This document shows, in pieces, positions 25,041 to 34,018 of a DNA stretch of 64,000 nucleotides. The notes under the pieces are model-generated. The model was given only the letters and a program-made list of their open reading frames with translations, did not search any database and was not told the DNA's origin. The DNA lies in the NCBI RefSeq assembly GCF_003149515.1, contig NZ_CP029145.1:1302001-1366000 (forward strand). Reading direction: 5' to 3'. The position numbers and the translations under genes were made by a program. The stretch's first letter is position 1. Each line of letters begins with the position of its first letter. Source of the DNA: Hymenobacter nivis. Its GTDB lineage: Bacteria; Bacteroidota; Bacteroidia; Cytophagales; Hymenobacteraceae.

Positions 25041-26405
25041 CTAAATCCGGGCCCAGCCCAGGGCCCCGGCAGGGCCCCGCAGCAGGCTGAAGCCGTTGGC
25101 TTCGCCCAGCACGGCTACCGGGGTGCGGGCCGGCCAGGCGGCTACGGGGGCAGCGGCGGGCAGCGCGGCTACTTCTGTGGCGGCGGGCAGCAGCAGGCGG
25201 CGCAGCGGCGCGGCTTCGGCCGGGCGCACGGCGGCGGCGGCCACGTAGCCCCGGCGGCCGGCGGCGGTGCGCACCCGCAGCAGGGGCCCCTGCTGGCCCA
25301 GTACCAGTAGCGGCGTTTGGGCGGCCAGGCGCGGGCCACTGGCTTGGGTACCAGCCTTAGATTCCAGGGGACCGGCGGCGCGCAGGCGCACCCAGGCGCC
25401 GCGCAAATCGGGGCCGGTGGGTGGGGCGGCGGCGGGGCTGGCGCGGCGCACGAAGGGCAGTGGGTCGACGGCGCCTTGCCCGGCGCGGTAGATGCCGAAG
25501 TGCAAGTGCGGGGCCGTGGTGCGGGCGTTGCCGGTATTGCCCACCAGGCCCAGGGTATCGCCGGGGCGCACGCGCTGGCCGGGCGTCACTAGCTGGCGGT
25601 CGAGGTGGGCGTAGTAGAGGTGCTCGCCGGTGCCGTCGGCGCTCAGCCACACCACGTTGCCGCCCAGGGGCGTGGTGCCCAGGCGCGTGACGGTACCGGC
25701 CGCGGCGGCCACGGCGGGCGTGCCGCGGGGCGCAAAAATATCGATGCCCTCGTGGCGGCGGGCCCCGCCGTCGCGGCCCGCACCCCAGAAGCTGCCGATG
25801 TCCGCGTCGGCCCGGCCCTGCACCGGGAAGGTGCCCAGGCCGGGCTCGCGGGTGAGGCGCAGGGTGTAGCGGCCGGCGGCCAGCAGCTCGGGCTGCACGC
25901 GCAGCAAATGCTGGCCGCTGGCCGTGGCGCGGTAGCGGAAGTCGAGGGCGGCGGTGTCGGCGCTGGCTAGCGGCGCGGGGGCCCCGCCGGGCCCCACCTC
26001 AAAGGCATCGACGAACACGCGGGCCGTGCTGCCGGGGGCCAATTCCAGGCGCACGCGCACCTGCTCGCCGGCCTGCACGGCGAAGCGGTAGCCGGCCGCC
26101 GTGGGCTGGCCGGGCAGGAAATACCCGGTTTCGGTGAAGGGCAGCGCCACTACCAGCGAGTCGCGCAGGGCCTGGGCGGCGGCGGCCAGCCAGGCGCGGC
26201 CGGCGGGACCCCGGTCGAGGCCAGCCTGGCGCAGGCGGTGGGCGTAGGCCTCGTGCGGGGTGCGCGGCTGAAACAGGGCCTGCAAGGTTTGCTGCTTGCC
26301 GCACGCGCCCAGTAGCAGCACGGGCAGCCAAAGAAGAAGGGAAAGTGGGCGGAAAAACAACCGGCGGCGCGGCCGGGCAACGGGGTGGTTCGTCCAAAAA
26401 AGCAT
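25041..26405 (-). CDS. M23 peptidase lipoprotein with SH3-like tail
   Basis: About 454 residues. The N-terminus ends in a lipobox (PVLLLGACGKQQ), so it is membrane-anchored. The M23 (LytM) domain spans about 190-315 with RRHEGIDIFAPRGTPA (first His and Asp ligands, near 217), HLYYAHLDRQLV, LGLVGNTGNA and APHLHFGIY (zinc His, near 298). After it, segments such as VRTAAGRRGYVAAAAVRP look like SH3-type repeats. Such proteins cut peptide cross-links in peptidoglycan or regulate amidases. ATG 26405 is supported by the lipoprotein signal. Divergent from the HTH gene, start-to-start distance about 150 bases. Confidence 0.9.
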   Translation of the reverse strand: MLFWTNHPVARPRRRLFFRPLSLLLWLPVLLLGACGKQQTLQALFQPRTPHEAYAHRLRQAGLDRGPAGRAWLAAAAQALRDSLVVALPFTETGYFLPGQPTAAGYRFAVQAGEQVRVRLELAPGSTARVFVDAFEVGPGGAPAPLASADTAALDFRYRATASGQHLLRVQPELLAAGRYTLRLTREPGLGTFPVQGRADADIGSFWGAGRDGGARRHEGIDIFAPRGTPAVAAAAGTVTRLGTTPLGGNVVWLSADGTGEHLYYAHLDRQLVTPGQRVRPGDTLGLVGNTGNARTTAPHLHFGIYRAGQGAVDPLPFVRRASPAAAPPTGPDLRGAWVRLRAAGPLESKAGTQASGPRLAAQTPLLVLGQQGPLLRVRTAAGRRGYVAAAAVRPAEAAPLRRLLLPAATEVAALPAAAPVAAWPARTPVAVLGEANGFSLLRGPAGALGWARI

Positions 26406-26554
26406 TCCCCGTAACGCCGCCCGCGCGGGGCAAGTTCGCTGGGGCCCCGGCCGCGCGCAAGGCCGGCGGCCGGCTCTTCAGCAGCTACGGGAAACGCGCT
26501 TGGCAACGGAGAGCCGTATTATTACCCCCGTTTCCATCGTTATAATTGCCGCGC

Positions 26555-27184
26555 ATGTTTTCCGCCGCCCGCATTCTCGCCATCCGCAAAAGCAAGGGCT
26601 TCTCGCAGGAATTGCTGGCCGAGCACTCGGGCGTGAGCTTGCGCACCATTCAGCGGGTCGAGCGGGGCGAAACCGTGCCCCGCGGCCACACGCTGCACGC
26701 GCTGGCCGCCGCCCTGAGCGTGTCGCTGGAGGATTTTCGCGCGGAGCCCGCACCCGAAACCGCGCCGGTTTCATCCGTTTCGACGGCCGCCGGCCCCCCC
26801 CCGTCGGCGTTGCGCCCACTGCGGCCCGACCCCGAGTTTCTGCAACTGCTCAACCTGAGTACGCTGAGCTTGCTGGTGCTACCCTTGCTCAACGTCGTAG
26901 CGCCGTTGGTGCTCTGGCGTCGGCGGCGCCACACCGTCCTGCACGCAGCCGAAGTGGGCCGCCGGGTGGTGGGCTTCCAGATTCTGTGGCAGCTTGGGTG
27001 CTTCCTGGCGTACGGGCTGCTGCTGGGGGCCTATCAAGTGGCCAACGCCCTGGACCTGCGGCCGTGGCGGGGCGGCTTTTTGGCGGTTTTCATCCTGTCC
27101 TATTTGCTCAATATACTCGCCGTGGTGTACTACGCCGGGCGGCTGCGGCGCGGTGATTTGGCCATTTACCCCATCAGGCTCTGA
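26555..27184 (+). CDS. HTH (XRE-like) protein with DUF4870-like membrane domain
   Basis: About 209 residues. The first 60 hold a helix-turn-helix (AARILAIRKSKGFSQELLAEHSGVSLRTIQRVERGETVP) of the Cro/C1 type. After a Pro-rich linker come about four hydrophobic segments (LLNLSTLSLLVLPLLNVVAPLVLW, FQILWQLGCFLAYGLLLGAYQ, FLAVFILSYLLNILAVVYYA) of DUF4870 type, ending RGDLAIYPIRL. This fusion is typical of Bacteroidota; a membrane-tethered regulator is inferred, with unknown targets. ATG 26555 begins MFSAARIL; the three upstream codons are unlikely. Confidence 0.88.
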   Translation: MFSAARILAIRKSKGFSQELLAEHSGVSLRTIQRVERGETVPRGHTLHALAAALSVSLEDFRAEPAPETAPVSSVSTAAGPPPSALRPLRPDPEFLQLLNLSTLSLLVLPLLNVVAPLVLWRRRRHTVLHAAEVGRRVVGFQILWQLGCFLAYGLLLGAYQVANALDLRPWRGGFLAVFILSYLLNILAVVYYAGRLRRGDLAIYPIRL

Positions 27185-27309
27185 TGGTAAGTTTTTGATA
27201 AAAAGCGCTTTGCAGTCAATGACGGGGAAACGACGGCAAAATGACGCAAGGGCCAGCCGTGCGGGCGGCTAGGTTTGCCTTCGTACCGCAACCCGCTCTT
27301 TGCCTTGCC

Positions 27310-28287
27310 ATGAAAACCCGCTTTAAGGTTCTGCTTTCCCTGGTGCTCGTGCTCGTGCTGAGCGGCGTTGGCGGCTACTTCTACATGAAGCGGAAGTTTG
27401 CGCCCCCCGCCAACCAGCTCACCGTGGTGGGCCTGCCGGCAACGGGCCCGCTACGCTGGTGGGCCGACACGGTGGCCAAGCCCGCCGTGCCGCACGCCGC
27501 CCTGCTCGTACCCGTCCGGCTCCGCAGCTGCCCCCGCACCTGCTACTTTCAGCTCGACACCGGGGCCCCCAACACCGTGCTTTACGCACGCCAGCTGGCG
27601 GCCCTGCACCGGCGCTACCCCACGCTGGGCACCAGCTTGCGGCCCCGGGGAAATGTGGCGCCCGAATTCCGCTTTGCCTTGGGCGGCGCCCAAGTGGCCG
27701 TTGGCAACGCGAAAGTGCTCCTCCACGGCACCGGCGAAATACCCGCTGACAGACTGGCCCCTTTCATTATTGGCTCGCTGGGCACCGATGCGTTGAAAGG
27801 CCGCGTGCTGGTGCTGGACTACGCCGCCGGGCGCTTCACGCTGGGCGCCGACGTGCCGGCGGGCCTGGCCGCCCGCGCTACCTTCGCCCCGCTCGCTTTC
27901 CCCGAGCGCCGCGTGCTGCTCGCCGCGGCCCTGAACGGCGCGCCGCGCCAGCTCCTGTTCGACTCCGGCACCAGCGCTTACACCCTGCTCACCAGCCGGG
28001 AGAGCTGTCAGCAAATGGCCACCCCCGGGGCCCCCGCCCGCACCGACACTACCAATTCCTGGGGCAAAAAGCTGGTGCTGCACACGGTGCCAACCCCCGC
28101 CCGGCTGCGCTTCGGGGCCGTTGAAATTCCGCTGGGTACCGTCACCTACCTGGAGGGCATGGGCCTGGTGCAGCAGACGCTGATGCGCTTTTCGGGCCTG
28201 GATGGCCTACTGGGCAACGCACCTTTCGCGGGCGGCGTACTCATTCTGGACGTGAGAAGCGGCCGCTACGGAGTAGTAGGCAGGTAA
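27310..28287 (+). CDS. Retropepsin-like aspartyl protease, membrane-anchored
   Basis: About 325 residues. An N-terminal anchor (KTRFKVLLSLVLVLVLSGVGGYFYM) precedes two aspartic protease motifs: YFQLDTGAPNTVLYA near residue 82 and QLLFDSGTSAYTLL near 217. Two motifs in one chain, each with Asp-Thr/Ser-Gly, suggest a single-chain bilobal pepsin-like protease rather than a dimeric retropepsin. FIIGSLGTDALKGRVLVLDYAAGRF and LDGLLGNAPFAGGVLILDVRSGRYGVV are the expected second strands of each lobe. Outer face of the inner membrane likely. ATG 27310 is preferred to 27241. Its substrate is not known. Confidence 0.85.
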   Translation: MKTRFKVLLSLVLVLVLSGVGGYFYMKRKFAPPANQLTVVGLPATGPLRWWADTVAKPAVPHAALLVPVRLRSCPRTCYFQLDTGAPNTVLYARQLAALHRRYPTLGTSLRPRGNVAPEFRFALGGAQVAVGNAKVLLHGTGEIPADRLAPFIIGSLGTDALKGRVLVLDYAAGRFTLGADVPAGLAARATFAPLAFPERRVLLAAALNGAPRQLLFDSGTSAYTLLTSRESCQQMATPGAPARTDTTNSWGKKLVLHTVPTPARLRFGAVEIPLGTVTYLEGMGLVQQTLMRFSGLDGLLGNAPFAGGVLILDVRSGRYGVVGR

Positions 28288-28318
28288 CTACCCGGCCGGG
28301 ACCCTGGCCGCGGGCCGC

Positions 28319-28326
28319 TACCTTTG
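28319..28326 (+). promoter_or_regulatory. TACCTTTG -7 box before HMG-CoA lyase gene
   Basis: Full match to TAnnTTTG, 32 bases before the ATG at 28359. No clear TTTG at -33 was seen in the GC-rich upstream sequence. Confidence 0.5.
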
Positions 28327-28358
28327 GGCCCCCACCTACCCGCCCTTCCTTGCCGTTT

Positions 28359-29204
28359 ATGAAGCTCATCGACTGCCCCCGCGATGCCATGCAGGGCCTC
28401 CCCGCGTTCATCCCCACCGCCACCAAAACGGCCTACCTCAACACCCTGCTGCGCGTAGGCTTTGACACGCTCGACTTCGGCTCGTTCGTGTCGCCTAAAG
28501 CCATTCCGCAGCTGCGCGACACGGCTGAGGTGCTGGCCGGCCTCGATTTAAGTACCACCCAAACCAAGCTCCTGGCCATCGTGGCCAACCGCCGCGGGGC
28601 CGAAACTGCCGCCCAGCACCCCGAAATCCACTACCTGGGCTTCCCGCTCTCGGTATCTGAAACCTTCCAGCAGCGCAATACCAACCAGACCCGCGCCGGG
28701 GCCCTGGCCGACGTGGCCGCCATACAGGAGCTGTGCACGCAGGCCGGCAAAACGCTGGTTGTGTACCTGTCCATGGGCTTCGGCAACCCCTATGGCGACG
28801 CGTGGAGCCCGGCGCTGGTGGTAGATTTCACGGCGCAGCTGGCGGCGCTGGGCGTGCGCATCGTGGCACCGTCCGACACGGTGGGCGTGGGCACGGCGGG
28901 CACTGTGGGGGCCCTATTTGCGGAGTTGATTCCGGCCTTCCCGGGCATCGAGTTTGGGGCCCACCTGCACACCTTGCCCACCGCCTGGCGCGCCAACGTG
29001 GCCGCCGCCTACCACGCAGGCTGCCGCCGCTTCGATGGGGCCCTGGGCGGCTTCGGCGGCTGCCCGATGGCTGCCGACGACCTGACGGGCAACGTGGCCA
29101 CGGAGAATTTGATTAATTATTTGGGCGAGCAGGGCGAAGACCTGGGGTTGAATTTGGGGCCCCTGGCGGAGGCGCAAAAAATGGTTACACAGGTGATGCA
29201 TTAG
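28359..29204 (+). CDS. mvaB: Hydroxymethylglutaryl-CoA lyase
   Basis: About 281 residues of the DRE-TIM family. It splits HMG-CoA to acetoacetate and acetyl-CoA in leucine and ketone-body metabolism. The start MKLIDCPRDAMQGL contains the DRE-like metal and substrate Arg/Asp; further LRVGFDTLDFGSFVS, IVANRRG, and YLSMGFGNPYGD; APSDTVGVG and GAHLHT carry metal ligands; and the catalytic Cys lies in GALGGFGGCPMA near residue 232. All are as expected for HMG-CoA lyase (mvaB). The gene stands alone; other leucine-degradation genes are not in the window. Confidence 0.9.
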   Translation: MKLIDCPRDAMQGLPAFIPTATKTAYLNTLLRVGFDTLDFGSFVSPKAIPQLRDTAEVLAGLDLSTTQTKLLAIVANRRGAETAAQHPEIHYLGFPLSVSETFQQRNTNQTRAGALADVAAIQELCTQAGKTLVVYLSMGFGNPYGDAWSPALVVDFTAQLAALGVRIVAPSDTVGVGTAGTVGALFAELIPAFPGIEFGAHLHTLPTAWRANVAAAYHAGCRRFDGALGGFGGCPMAADDLTGNVATENLINYLGEQGEDLGLNLGPLAEAQKMVTQVMH

Positions 29205-29254
29205 TGCCCGTATTAAATAGAACTTACGCAGTCTTAGGTAGTAAAAAAAGAATA

Positions 29255-29797
29255 GATGAATTTTACAATTTTTTCCGCAGCCATTCGGCCCACGTAGGCA
29301 GGCGGCCTGATAAATGGTGCGGCCGATGGCGCGGGCATATTACCGCAACGACACCCAGGCTAAATAACAACAAGTTAAGTGATTGCGCTGTGCCTGGGCC
29401 TTGCGGCATTGGCATTTCCCGGAACCCGTTAATTGCTTGAAGCTCCGGTGAAACCCCTCCACCTGCCAGCGTACCTGTACGGCATCGATAACCATCTCCC
29501 GATTGAGACGGGCCGCCAGGTGATGGGTTATCACCCATTAAATGCGGCCGTCTGTGGCAACCAGCTTGAAGAGTTTTATCCTAAACGGTACTTGTTGCAG
29601 GCGTACTTCCACGCCCCGGCTCCAGCCCCCGGCCGGCGGTTCGAGTATGTCCAGGGCCTGGTAGCCCGTTGCCTTGCTTATACGTCCTAACCGATTGCTT
29701 TTCAGGGTAGTAAAAAAACATCCAGCCGGCCCGCTCAATCACTTTCAGGTTTTCGCTACTGGCATACCAACGGGCAAAGAGCAGGGGGCGGGCCTAG
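29255..29797 (-). pseudogene. Decayed IS4-like DDE transposase, 3' part
   Basis: The minus strand carries pieces in order: PLLFARWYASSENLKVIERAGW, then, after one extra base in a T7 run (29710-29716), CFFTTLKSNRLGRISKATGY, EVRLQQVPFRIKLFKLVATDG, a TAA, then VQVRWQVEGFHRSFKQLTG and QCRKAQAQRNHLTCCYLAW, another TAA, and ARAIGRTIYQAACLRG. This is the second half of a DDE transposase of IS4 type, with the WxVExxH-like Glu (QVEGFHRSFK). At least two stops and one frameshift exclude function. The upstream end stops at a TAG near 29789; the N-terminal half is missing. Confidence 0.75.
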
Positions 29798-29904
29798 ATT
29801 TTTCCCTCTTCCACCACGTGCTTAAACATGGCTTGGAAAGGGTGCAACCCAAATTGTCGCTGCGTATTCGTGACTTGGGTCATGACTACAGCACCTCCAC
29901 CGGC

Positions 29905-30823
29905 ATGAGCAAGGCCGAATACCTGGCGTTGGCCGAGCAAAAATACAACGACTTACAGGCCCTTGCTACCCAGCCGACGTTCTACGATTACGAGAAGTCC
30001 TTTGAAGCCATCTGGATGGAATTGGGTCGTCAAATGTTGGACCGTAACGTTGGCCCCGTGCCGGCCGACCGGCGTAAAAAAAAGATGACGACGCGCTTTG
30101 GTCAAATACAAATAGCCAACAATCAGGATTTTAGATATCACCCGAACGGGTTTGGCACTAGTCCCTACCTACAGGAGCAACTAGTTTTTTTAGGGCAATC
30201 CGAGGTCTATCAACAGGCCGCCGCGTTGGCCGAAACGCTGCTGGGCCTGCCCGTGGGGGCCAGCCAGCTTGACCGTCTGACGCGCTTTTACGGCGGGGCC
30301 ATCACCGACGAGGCAGACCAGGCGCCCACCCCCGAGGCGCCGGAGGTGGCCCCCGTGGGGGGCGTCTACGCGCAGGCCGACGGGGCGATGCTGATAACCG
30401 ACGAGGGCTACAAAAAAGCGAAACCGGGGCGCATTTTTGCGACCTCGACCTTGCAAACCAGCATCGTGGAGGAGCGGGGCGGGCACATTGCCTCGTCGGT
30501 TTTTGTGGGCCATCTGGGGAATGCGGCGGCGTTTGGCGTCAAATTAGCGGTGCAGCTCGACTCCTGCAAGGGCCGGGGGCGCGATCTGGTCTTTATGCGA
30601 CGGGGCGCTTTGGCTGCGTCAGTTGATGGAAAACGCGGCCGACTCAACGCAGACCCGGGCGTTTACGGAGCCTGCCGCAATTCCAGCCACCGACACCGAA
30701 ACCGCCGTGCCCAACGAGGCTCCCGCCCCCCGCGAGGTAGCCAGGGAAGCCCCGGCCGCACCCGATTCGGTATTGGACGCGCCAGCAGCGGTGCCGGGGG
30801 CCGATTCGCTAGGGCCCCGGTAA
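29905..30823 (+). pseudogene. Frameshifted ISKra4/ISLre2-like transposase remnant
   Basis: From ATG 29905 the frame reads MSKAEYLALAEQKYNDLQAL, ADRRKKKMTTRFGQIQI, FGTSPYLQEQLVFLGQSEVYQQAAALAETLLGLPVGASQLDRL, then GVYAQADGAMLITDEG (DDE-type first Asp), FVGHLGNAAAFGVKL and DSCKGRGRDLVFM. At about 30597 one base is lost (GGCGACGGG expected, GCGACGGG seen), and the continuation GALWLRQLMENAADSTQTRAF is in another frame to a TAG at 30823. The catalytic second half is absent. It is a truncated, frameshifted transposase of the ISKra4 or ISLre2 kind. Confidence 0.65.
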
Positions 30824-30863
30824 AGGCACAGTCGCCAGTGGCCGCTGGCTTAAATACTTTTTT

Positions 30864-31010
30864 AGCGGTGGTCTAAAACGGAGTGGTCCAGTGAATTGCC
30901 CGAAGGGCTTCTTCGGGCCACTCTTACTAAAAAAAAGCGGCTCCAGGGCATCGCCAGAGTGGTCCGACGACGAAAAAAGTCGCCGGACCATCCCGTTTTA
31001 GACCACTACT
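30864..31010. mobile_element. Large hairpin element (AGCGGTGGTCTAAAACGG family), copy 1
   Basis: The left end AGCGGTGGTCTAAAACGGAG is inverted at the right end (TTTTAGACCACTACT, ending 31010). Inside are further nested hairpins (GCCCGAAGGGCTTCTTCGGGC near 30899, and GGTCCGACGAC with GTCGCCGGACC near 30961). A shorter, near-perfect copy of the ends is found at 48389-48459. MITE-like, no gene. Confidence 0.65.
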
Positions 31011-31096
31011 TTTTTTAATGCCTGGGCTTGCAACGAAACAGGCAATTAGTAGCTCCTCAGTTCAAATATTCTTTCCCTTCTACTCGACCATTAGTT

Positions 31097-31557
31097 ATGA
31101 AAGCTCTCCTACTCGCCGGGGTCCTCAGATGCGCCGCCCAACTCACCACCGGGTGCAAGCACGATGCCGCACGCTGCCCATTACCTACAACGTTCTAGCC
31201 GAAGCCACTGGCCATTGGGAATGGGAAAGCACGGGCTACCAGTCTGGCCTGCGCACGCCGGCCACCCAAGGCTTCACCCGCCAAGTAGTGTTTGCAACCG
31301 AAGGCCAGTTGACGGTGCGGCGCAACGGACAGCCCTATTACCAGACCACTTTTCAACTCTCGCAGGGCCCAGCGGGGCCGTGTGTCGGCCCAAACGACCC
31401 GCTAATAACGTTCACGAGCGAGGCCGACTTAAGCAACAGCGATGCGAAGATTTACCGCCTCAGCCAGCAAAACGGACAGCGGCAGCTGCAGCTCGTCGGG
31501 GCGGGTGCTTGCTTCGACGCTGGGGCCTCCGAAACCTACCACTGGATAGCTGAGTAA
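31097..31557 (+). pseudogene. Lipoprotein gene, frameshifted near the start
   Basis: ATG 31097 gives KALLLAGVLRCAAQLTTGC, a lipoprotein signal with a Cys after TTG, then KHDAARCPLPTTF and a stop. From about 31180 the +1-shifted frame continues as LAEATGHWEWESTGYQSGLRT, GFTRQVVFATEGQLTVRRNG, and ends SETYHWIAE at 31557. The pattern of a short lipoprotein with WEWxSTGG-like start and a beta-rich body is common in Bacteroidota. One indel around 31180-31197 separates signal and body, so the body would not be exported. Function unknown. It sits at the edge of the transposon-rich stretch. Confidence 0.55.
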
Positions 31558-31597
31558 ACCGGGGCGAACCATTGGCTACGGCCACTCCCCTTTCAAC

Positions 31598-32485
31598 ATG
31601 GCAAAACTTGCATTCCTGGGCCTGGGCAACATGGGCCTGGCCATGGCCGCCAACCTGCTCAAGGCCGGCCACACCCTCACCGTCTACAACCGCACCGCCG
31701 CCAAGGCCGCGCCCCTCCAAGCGCAGGGCGCCACCGTGGCCGCAACCCCCGCCGAAGCCGCCCGCGGCGCCGAAGCCGTGTTCACGATGGTAAGCGACGA
31801 CGCCGTCCTGACCGAGCTGGTGACGGGCCCCGAGGGCCTGCTGCACGGCCTGGCGCCCAACGCGGTGCACATCTCGTGCAGCACCGTGGCGCCCACCACC
31901 ACCACCCGACTGGCCGAAGCCCACGCCGCCCACGGCTCGGAATTCGTAGCCGCGCCAGTGTTTGGCAAACCCGATGCCGCGGCGTCAGCTAAGCTGTGGC
32001 TGGGCCTGGCGGGGCCCCCGGCCGCCCGCGCGAAGGTGCAGCCCTGGCTGGCGCCGCTGGGCCAGGGCGTGCACGAGTTCGGCGACGACCCGGCCGCGGC
32101 CAGCGTGGTCAAGCTCTGCGGCAACTTCATGCTCGGCGCAGCCATCGAGGCTATGGCGGAGGCCTTCACGCTGGCCGAAAAAAGCGGCGTGGGCCGCCAG
32201 CCCATCTATGATTTCCTGGTTAACACCATCTTCGATTGCCCTGTGTACCACGGCTACGGGCGCATGATTGCCTCCAAGAACTACACGCCCGTGGGGGCCC
32301 TACCGCCCATCATCCGCAAAGATTTCCGCCTCGTGCTCGATCACGCCCAGCAGCTGGCCACGCCCATGCCCCTGGCCCAACTCGTACACAACCGCATGAG
32401 CACCACCGTGGCCCGCGGCGAAGACGACGTGGACTGGACCGCCTTCGCCCGCCGCGTCTCGGAAGACGCCGGCCTGGAAGCGTAG
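31598..32485 (+). CDS. NAD(P)-dependent beta-hydroxyacid dehydrogenase
   Basis: About 295 residues of the 3-hydroxyisobutyrate dehydrogenase/GLYR family. The Rossmann start KLAFLGLGNMGLAMAANLL (GxGxxG) and VYNRTAAKAAPL imply NADP preference; substrate segment HISCSTVAPTTT, EFVAAPVFGKPDAA, and the catalytic Lys in ASVVKLCGNFML near residue 169 are visible. Glyoxylate, succinic semialdehyde or 3-hydroxyisobutyrate are the usual substrates; which one here is open. ATG 31598; terminator at 32587-32625. Confidence 0.9.
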   Translation: MAKLAFLGLGNMGLAMAANLLKAGHTLTVYNRTAAKAAPLQAQGATVAATPAEAARGAEAVFTMVSDDAVLTELVTGPEGLLHGLAPNAVHISCSTVAPTTTTRLAEAHAAHGSEFVAAPVFGKPDAAASAKLWLGLAGPPAARAKVQPWLAPLGQGVHEFGDDPAAASVVKLCGNFMLGAAIEAMAEAFTLAEKSGVGRQPIYDFLVNTIFDCPVYHGYGRMIASKNYTPVGALPPIIRKDFRLVLDHAQQLATPMPLAQLVHNRMSTTVARGEDDVDWTAFARRVSEDAGLEA

Positions 32486-32586
32486 GTTTTAGTTGTCAGG
32501 TATTGGTTGTCAGCTATTAGTCGCCAAAGTGCACACAATTAAATCCCTTACCTTGGTCGACACGACGATTTAATTATTTCTAAATA

Positions 32587-32625
32587 CAGAAAAAGCCTCC
32601 AGCAATATGCTGGAGGCTTTTTCTG
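32587..32625. terminator. Perfect bidirectional terminator
   Basis: An 18-bp perfect stem (CAGAAAAAGCCTCCAGCA and its inverse) with loop ATA between convergent genes, with A- and T-runs on the two arms. Confidence 0.9.
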
Positions 32626-32671
32626 TAGCTATGGCCGTCATGCTAACAACCGACAACTAGCAACTAATAAT

Positions 32672-33316
32672 CTACTTCTTCTCCAACGGCAGCAACACGC
32701 CGTCGATGACGTGGGTGACGCCGTTTTTTGAAATAATATCGGCGATTTGCACGGTGGCGGGGGCGTCTTTGCCATTGCCCACCATCACTTTGCCGTCTTT
32801 CACCATTACTTTCAGCTTCTCACCGTTCACAGTGGTCAGTTCCTGGCCGTCTTTCAGGTCGGCGGCCAGCAGGCGGCCGGCGATGACGTGGTACGTCAGC
32901 ACGCCCTTGAGCTTGGCGACGTTGGCGGGGGCGGTAAGGGCGGCCACGGCGGCCTTGGGTAGCTTGTCGAAAGCGGCGTTGGTAGGGGCAAACACGGTGA
33001 AGGGGCCCGTGCCTTTCAGGGTTTCCACCAGGCCGGCCTGCTTCAAGAGCGACACCAGGGTGCTCACGCTCTTGGCGCTCGCGGCGTTGTCCACGATGTC
33101 TTTGTCAGGCGTCATGGCCACGCCGTCCACCATCACGCCGCCGGGCTTGGCCATGCGGGCCGAATCGCCGGCCATAGCGGCCACCGAATCAGCAGGATTC
33201 TTAGTCGTTGCATCGGCAGCAGCGGTGGTGGTTTCGGCGGGCTTGTCTTTGCCGCAGCTGGCCAGGGCCAAGGTCAGGGCGAAAGCACTAACGAGGGAAA
33301 ACAGTTGCTTTTTCAT
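32672..33316 (-). CDS. Fasciclin (FAS1) domain lipoprotein
   Basis: About 214 residues. Lipoprotein signal (KKQLFSLVSAFALTLALASCGKD), Thr/Ala-rich linker, and one FAS1 domain from about 75: SVSTLVSLLKQAGLVETLKGTGPFTVFAPTNAAFDKLP, LTYHVIAGRLLAADLKDGQ, and the closing VIDGVLLP. FAS1 proteins take part in surface adhesion; single-domain lipoproteins are frequent in Bacteroidota. Start at 33316 (MKKQLF) not 33367. Divergent from the cyclophilin gene. Confidence 0.93.
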   Translation of the reverse strand: MKKQLFSLVSAFALTLALASCGKDKPAETTTAAADATTKNPADSVAAMAGDSARMAKPGGVMVDGVAMTPDKDIVDNAASAKSVSTLVSLLKQAGLVETLKGTGPFTVFAPTNAAFDKLPKAAVAALTAPANVAKLKGVLTYHVIAGRLLAADLKDGQELTTVNGEKLKVMVKDGKVMVGNGKDAPATVQIADIISKNGVTHVIDGVLLPLEKK

Positions 33317-33413
33317 GAAAAAACTGAACAGAGAGAGAATAAAGGGTTTGGATACTATACGAATCAATCGGGGGCCCCGGATTGTTTAGCTGCCGTTGCC
33401 CGGGGCGGGCGCT

Positions 33414-33421
33414 TATTTTTG
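33414..33421 (+). promoter_or_regulatory. TATTTTTG -7 box before the cyclophilin gene
   Basis: Matches TAnnTTTG; the ATG at 33465 follows after 43 bases. A -33 TTTG at the right distance is not clear. Confidence 0.5.
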
Positions 33422-33464
33422 CAGCGCCCGCCCCGGGCGTTTTCCCATCCATATCCTTTTTTCG

Positions 33465-33932
33465 ATGAAAACCGCCGAAATCCACACCCCCAAGGGGGTC
33501 ATGAAAGTCGAGTTCTACGAGCAAGACGCCCCCAACACAGTCAAAAACTTTACCGATTTAGCTCAGAAAGGCTTCTACGACGGCACCACCTTCCACCGCG
33601 TTATCCCGAATTTCGTGATTCAGGGCGGTGACCCCAACACTAAGCCCGGCGCCAAAGGCGCGCCCGGCACCGGGGGCCCCGGCTACAAAATCGACTGCGA
33701 AACCAGCGGCGACCACCAATACCACGAGCGCGGCGTGCTGAGCATGGCCCACGCCGGCAAAAACACCGGCGGCTCGCAGTTCTTCGTGGTGCATTCGCGC
33801 GACAACACTGCCCACCTCGACCGCGTGCACACTGTATTCGGCAAAGTGGTGGAGGGCCTCGAAGTCATCGACCAAATCAAGCCCAACGACACAATTGAGA
33901 AAATCGTGGTGACGGACGACGCCGCCGCGTAG
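33465..33932 (+). CDS. Cyclophilin-type peptidyl-prolyl isomerase
   Basis: About 155 residues, a minimal cyclophilin: GVMKVEFYEQDAPNTVKNF, FYDGTTFHRVIPNFVIQGGD, GPGYKIDCE, HERGVLSMAHAGKNTGGSQFFVVH, VHTVFGKVVEGLEVID. The active-site Arg (FHRV) and the SQFFV strand are present. No signal peptide, so cytosolic. It accelerates proline isomerisation. ATG 33465 begins MKTAEIHTPKG as in small bacterial PpiB-like proteins. Perfect terminator at 33950-33987. Confidence 0.94.
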   Translation: MKTAEIHTPKGVMKVEFYEQDAPNTVKNFTDLAQKGFYDGTTFHRVIPNFVIQGGDPNTKPGAKGAPGTGGPGYKIDCETSGDHQYHERGVLSMAHAGKNTGGSQFFVVHSRDNTAHLDRVHTVFGKVVEGLEVIDQIKPNDTIEKIVVTDDAAA

Positions 33933-33949
33933 ACTACCAGCTGCTCAGT

Positions 33950-33987
33950 AAAAAGCCCCGCGCACCTTTCGGTACGCGGGGCTTTTT
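33950..33987. terminator. Bidirectional terminator
   Basis: AAAAAGCCCCGCG pairs with CGCGGGGCTTTTT (12-13 bp) between convergent genes. Confidence 0.9.
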
Positions 33988-34018
33988 GCTTGCCTGGAAA
34001 CCCTGGGGCCCTAGAGCC

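Noticed and set aside
32486..32671. Repeated GTTGTCAG / CAACTAG words around the 32587-32625 terminator
   Set aside because: Too short and irregular to call an element; left as intergenic filler.
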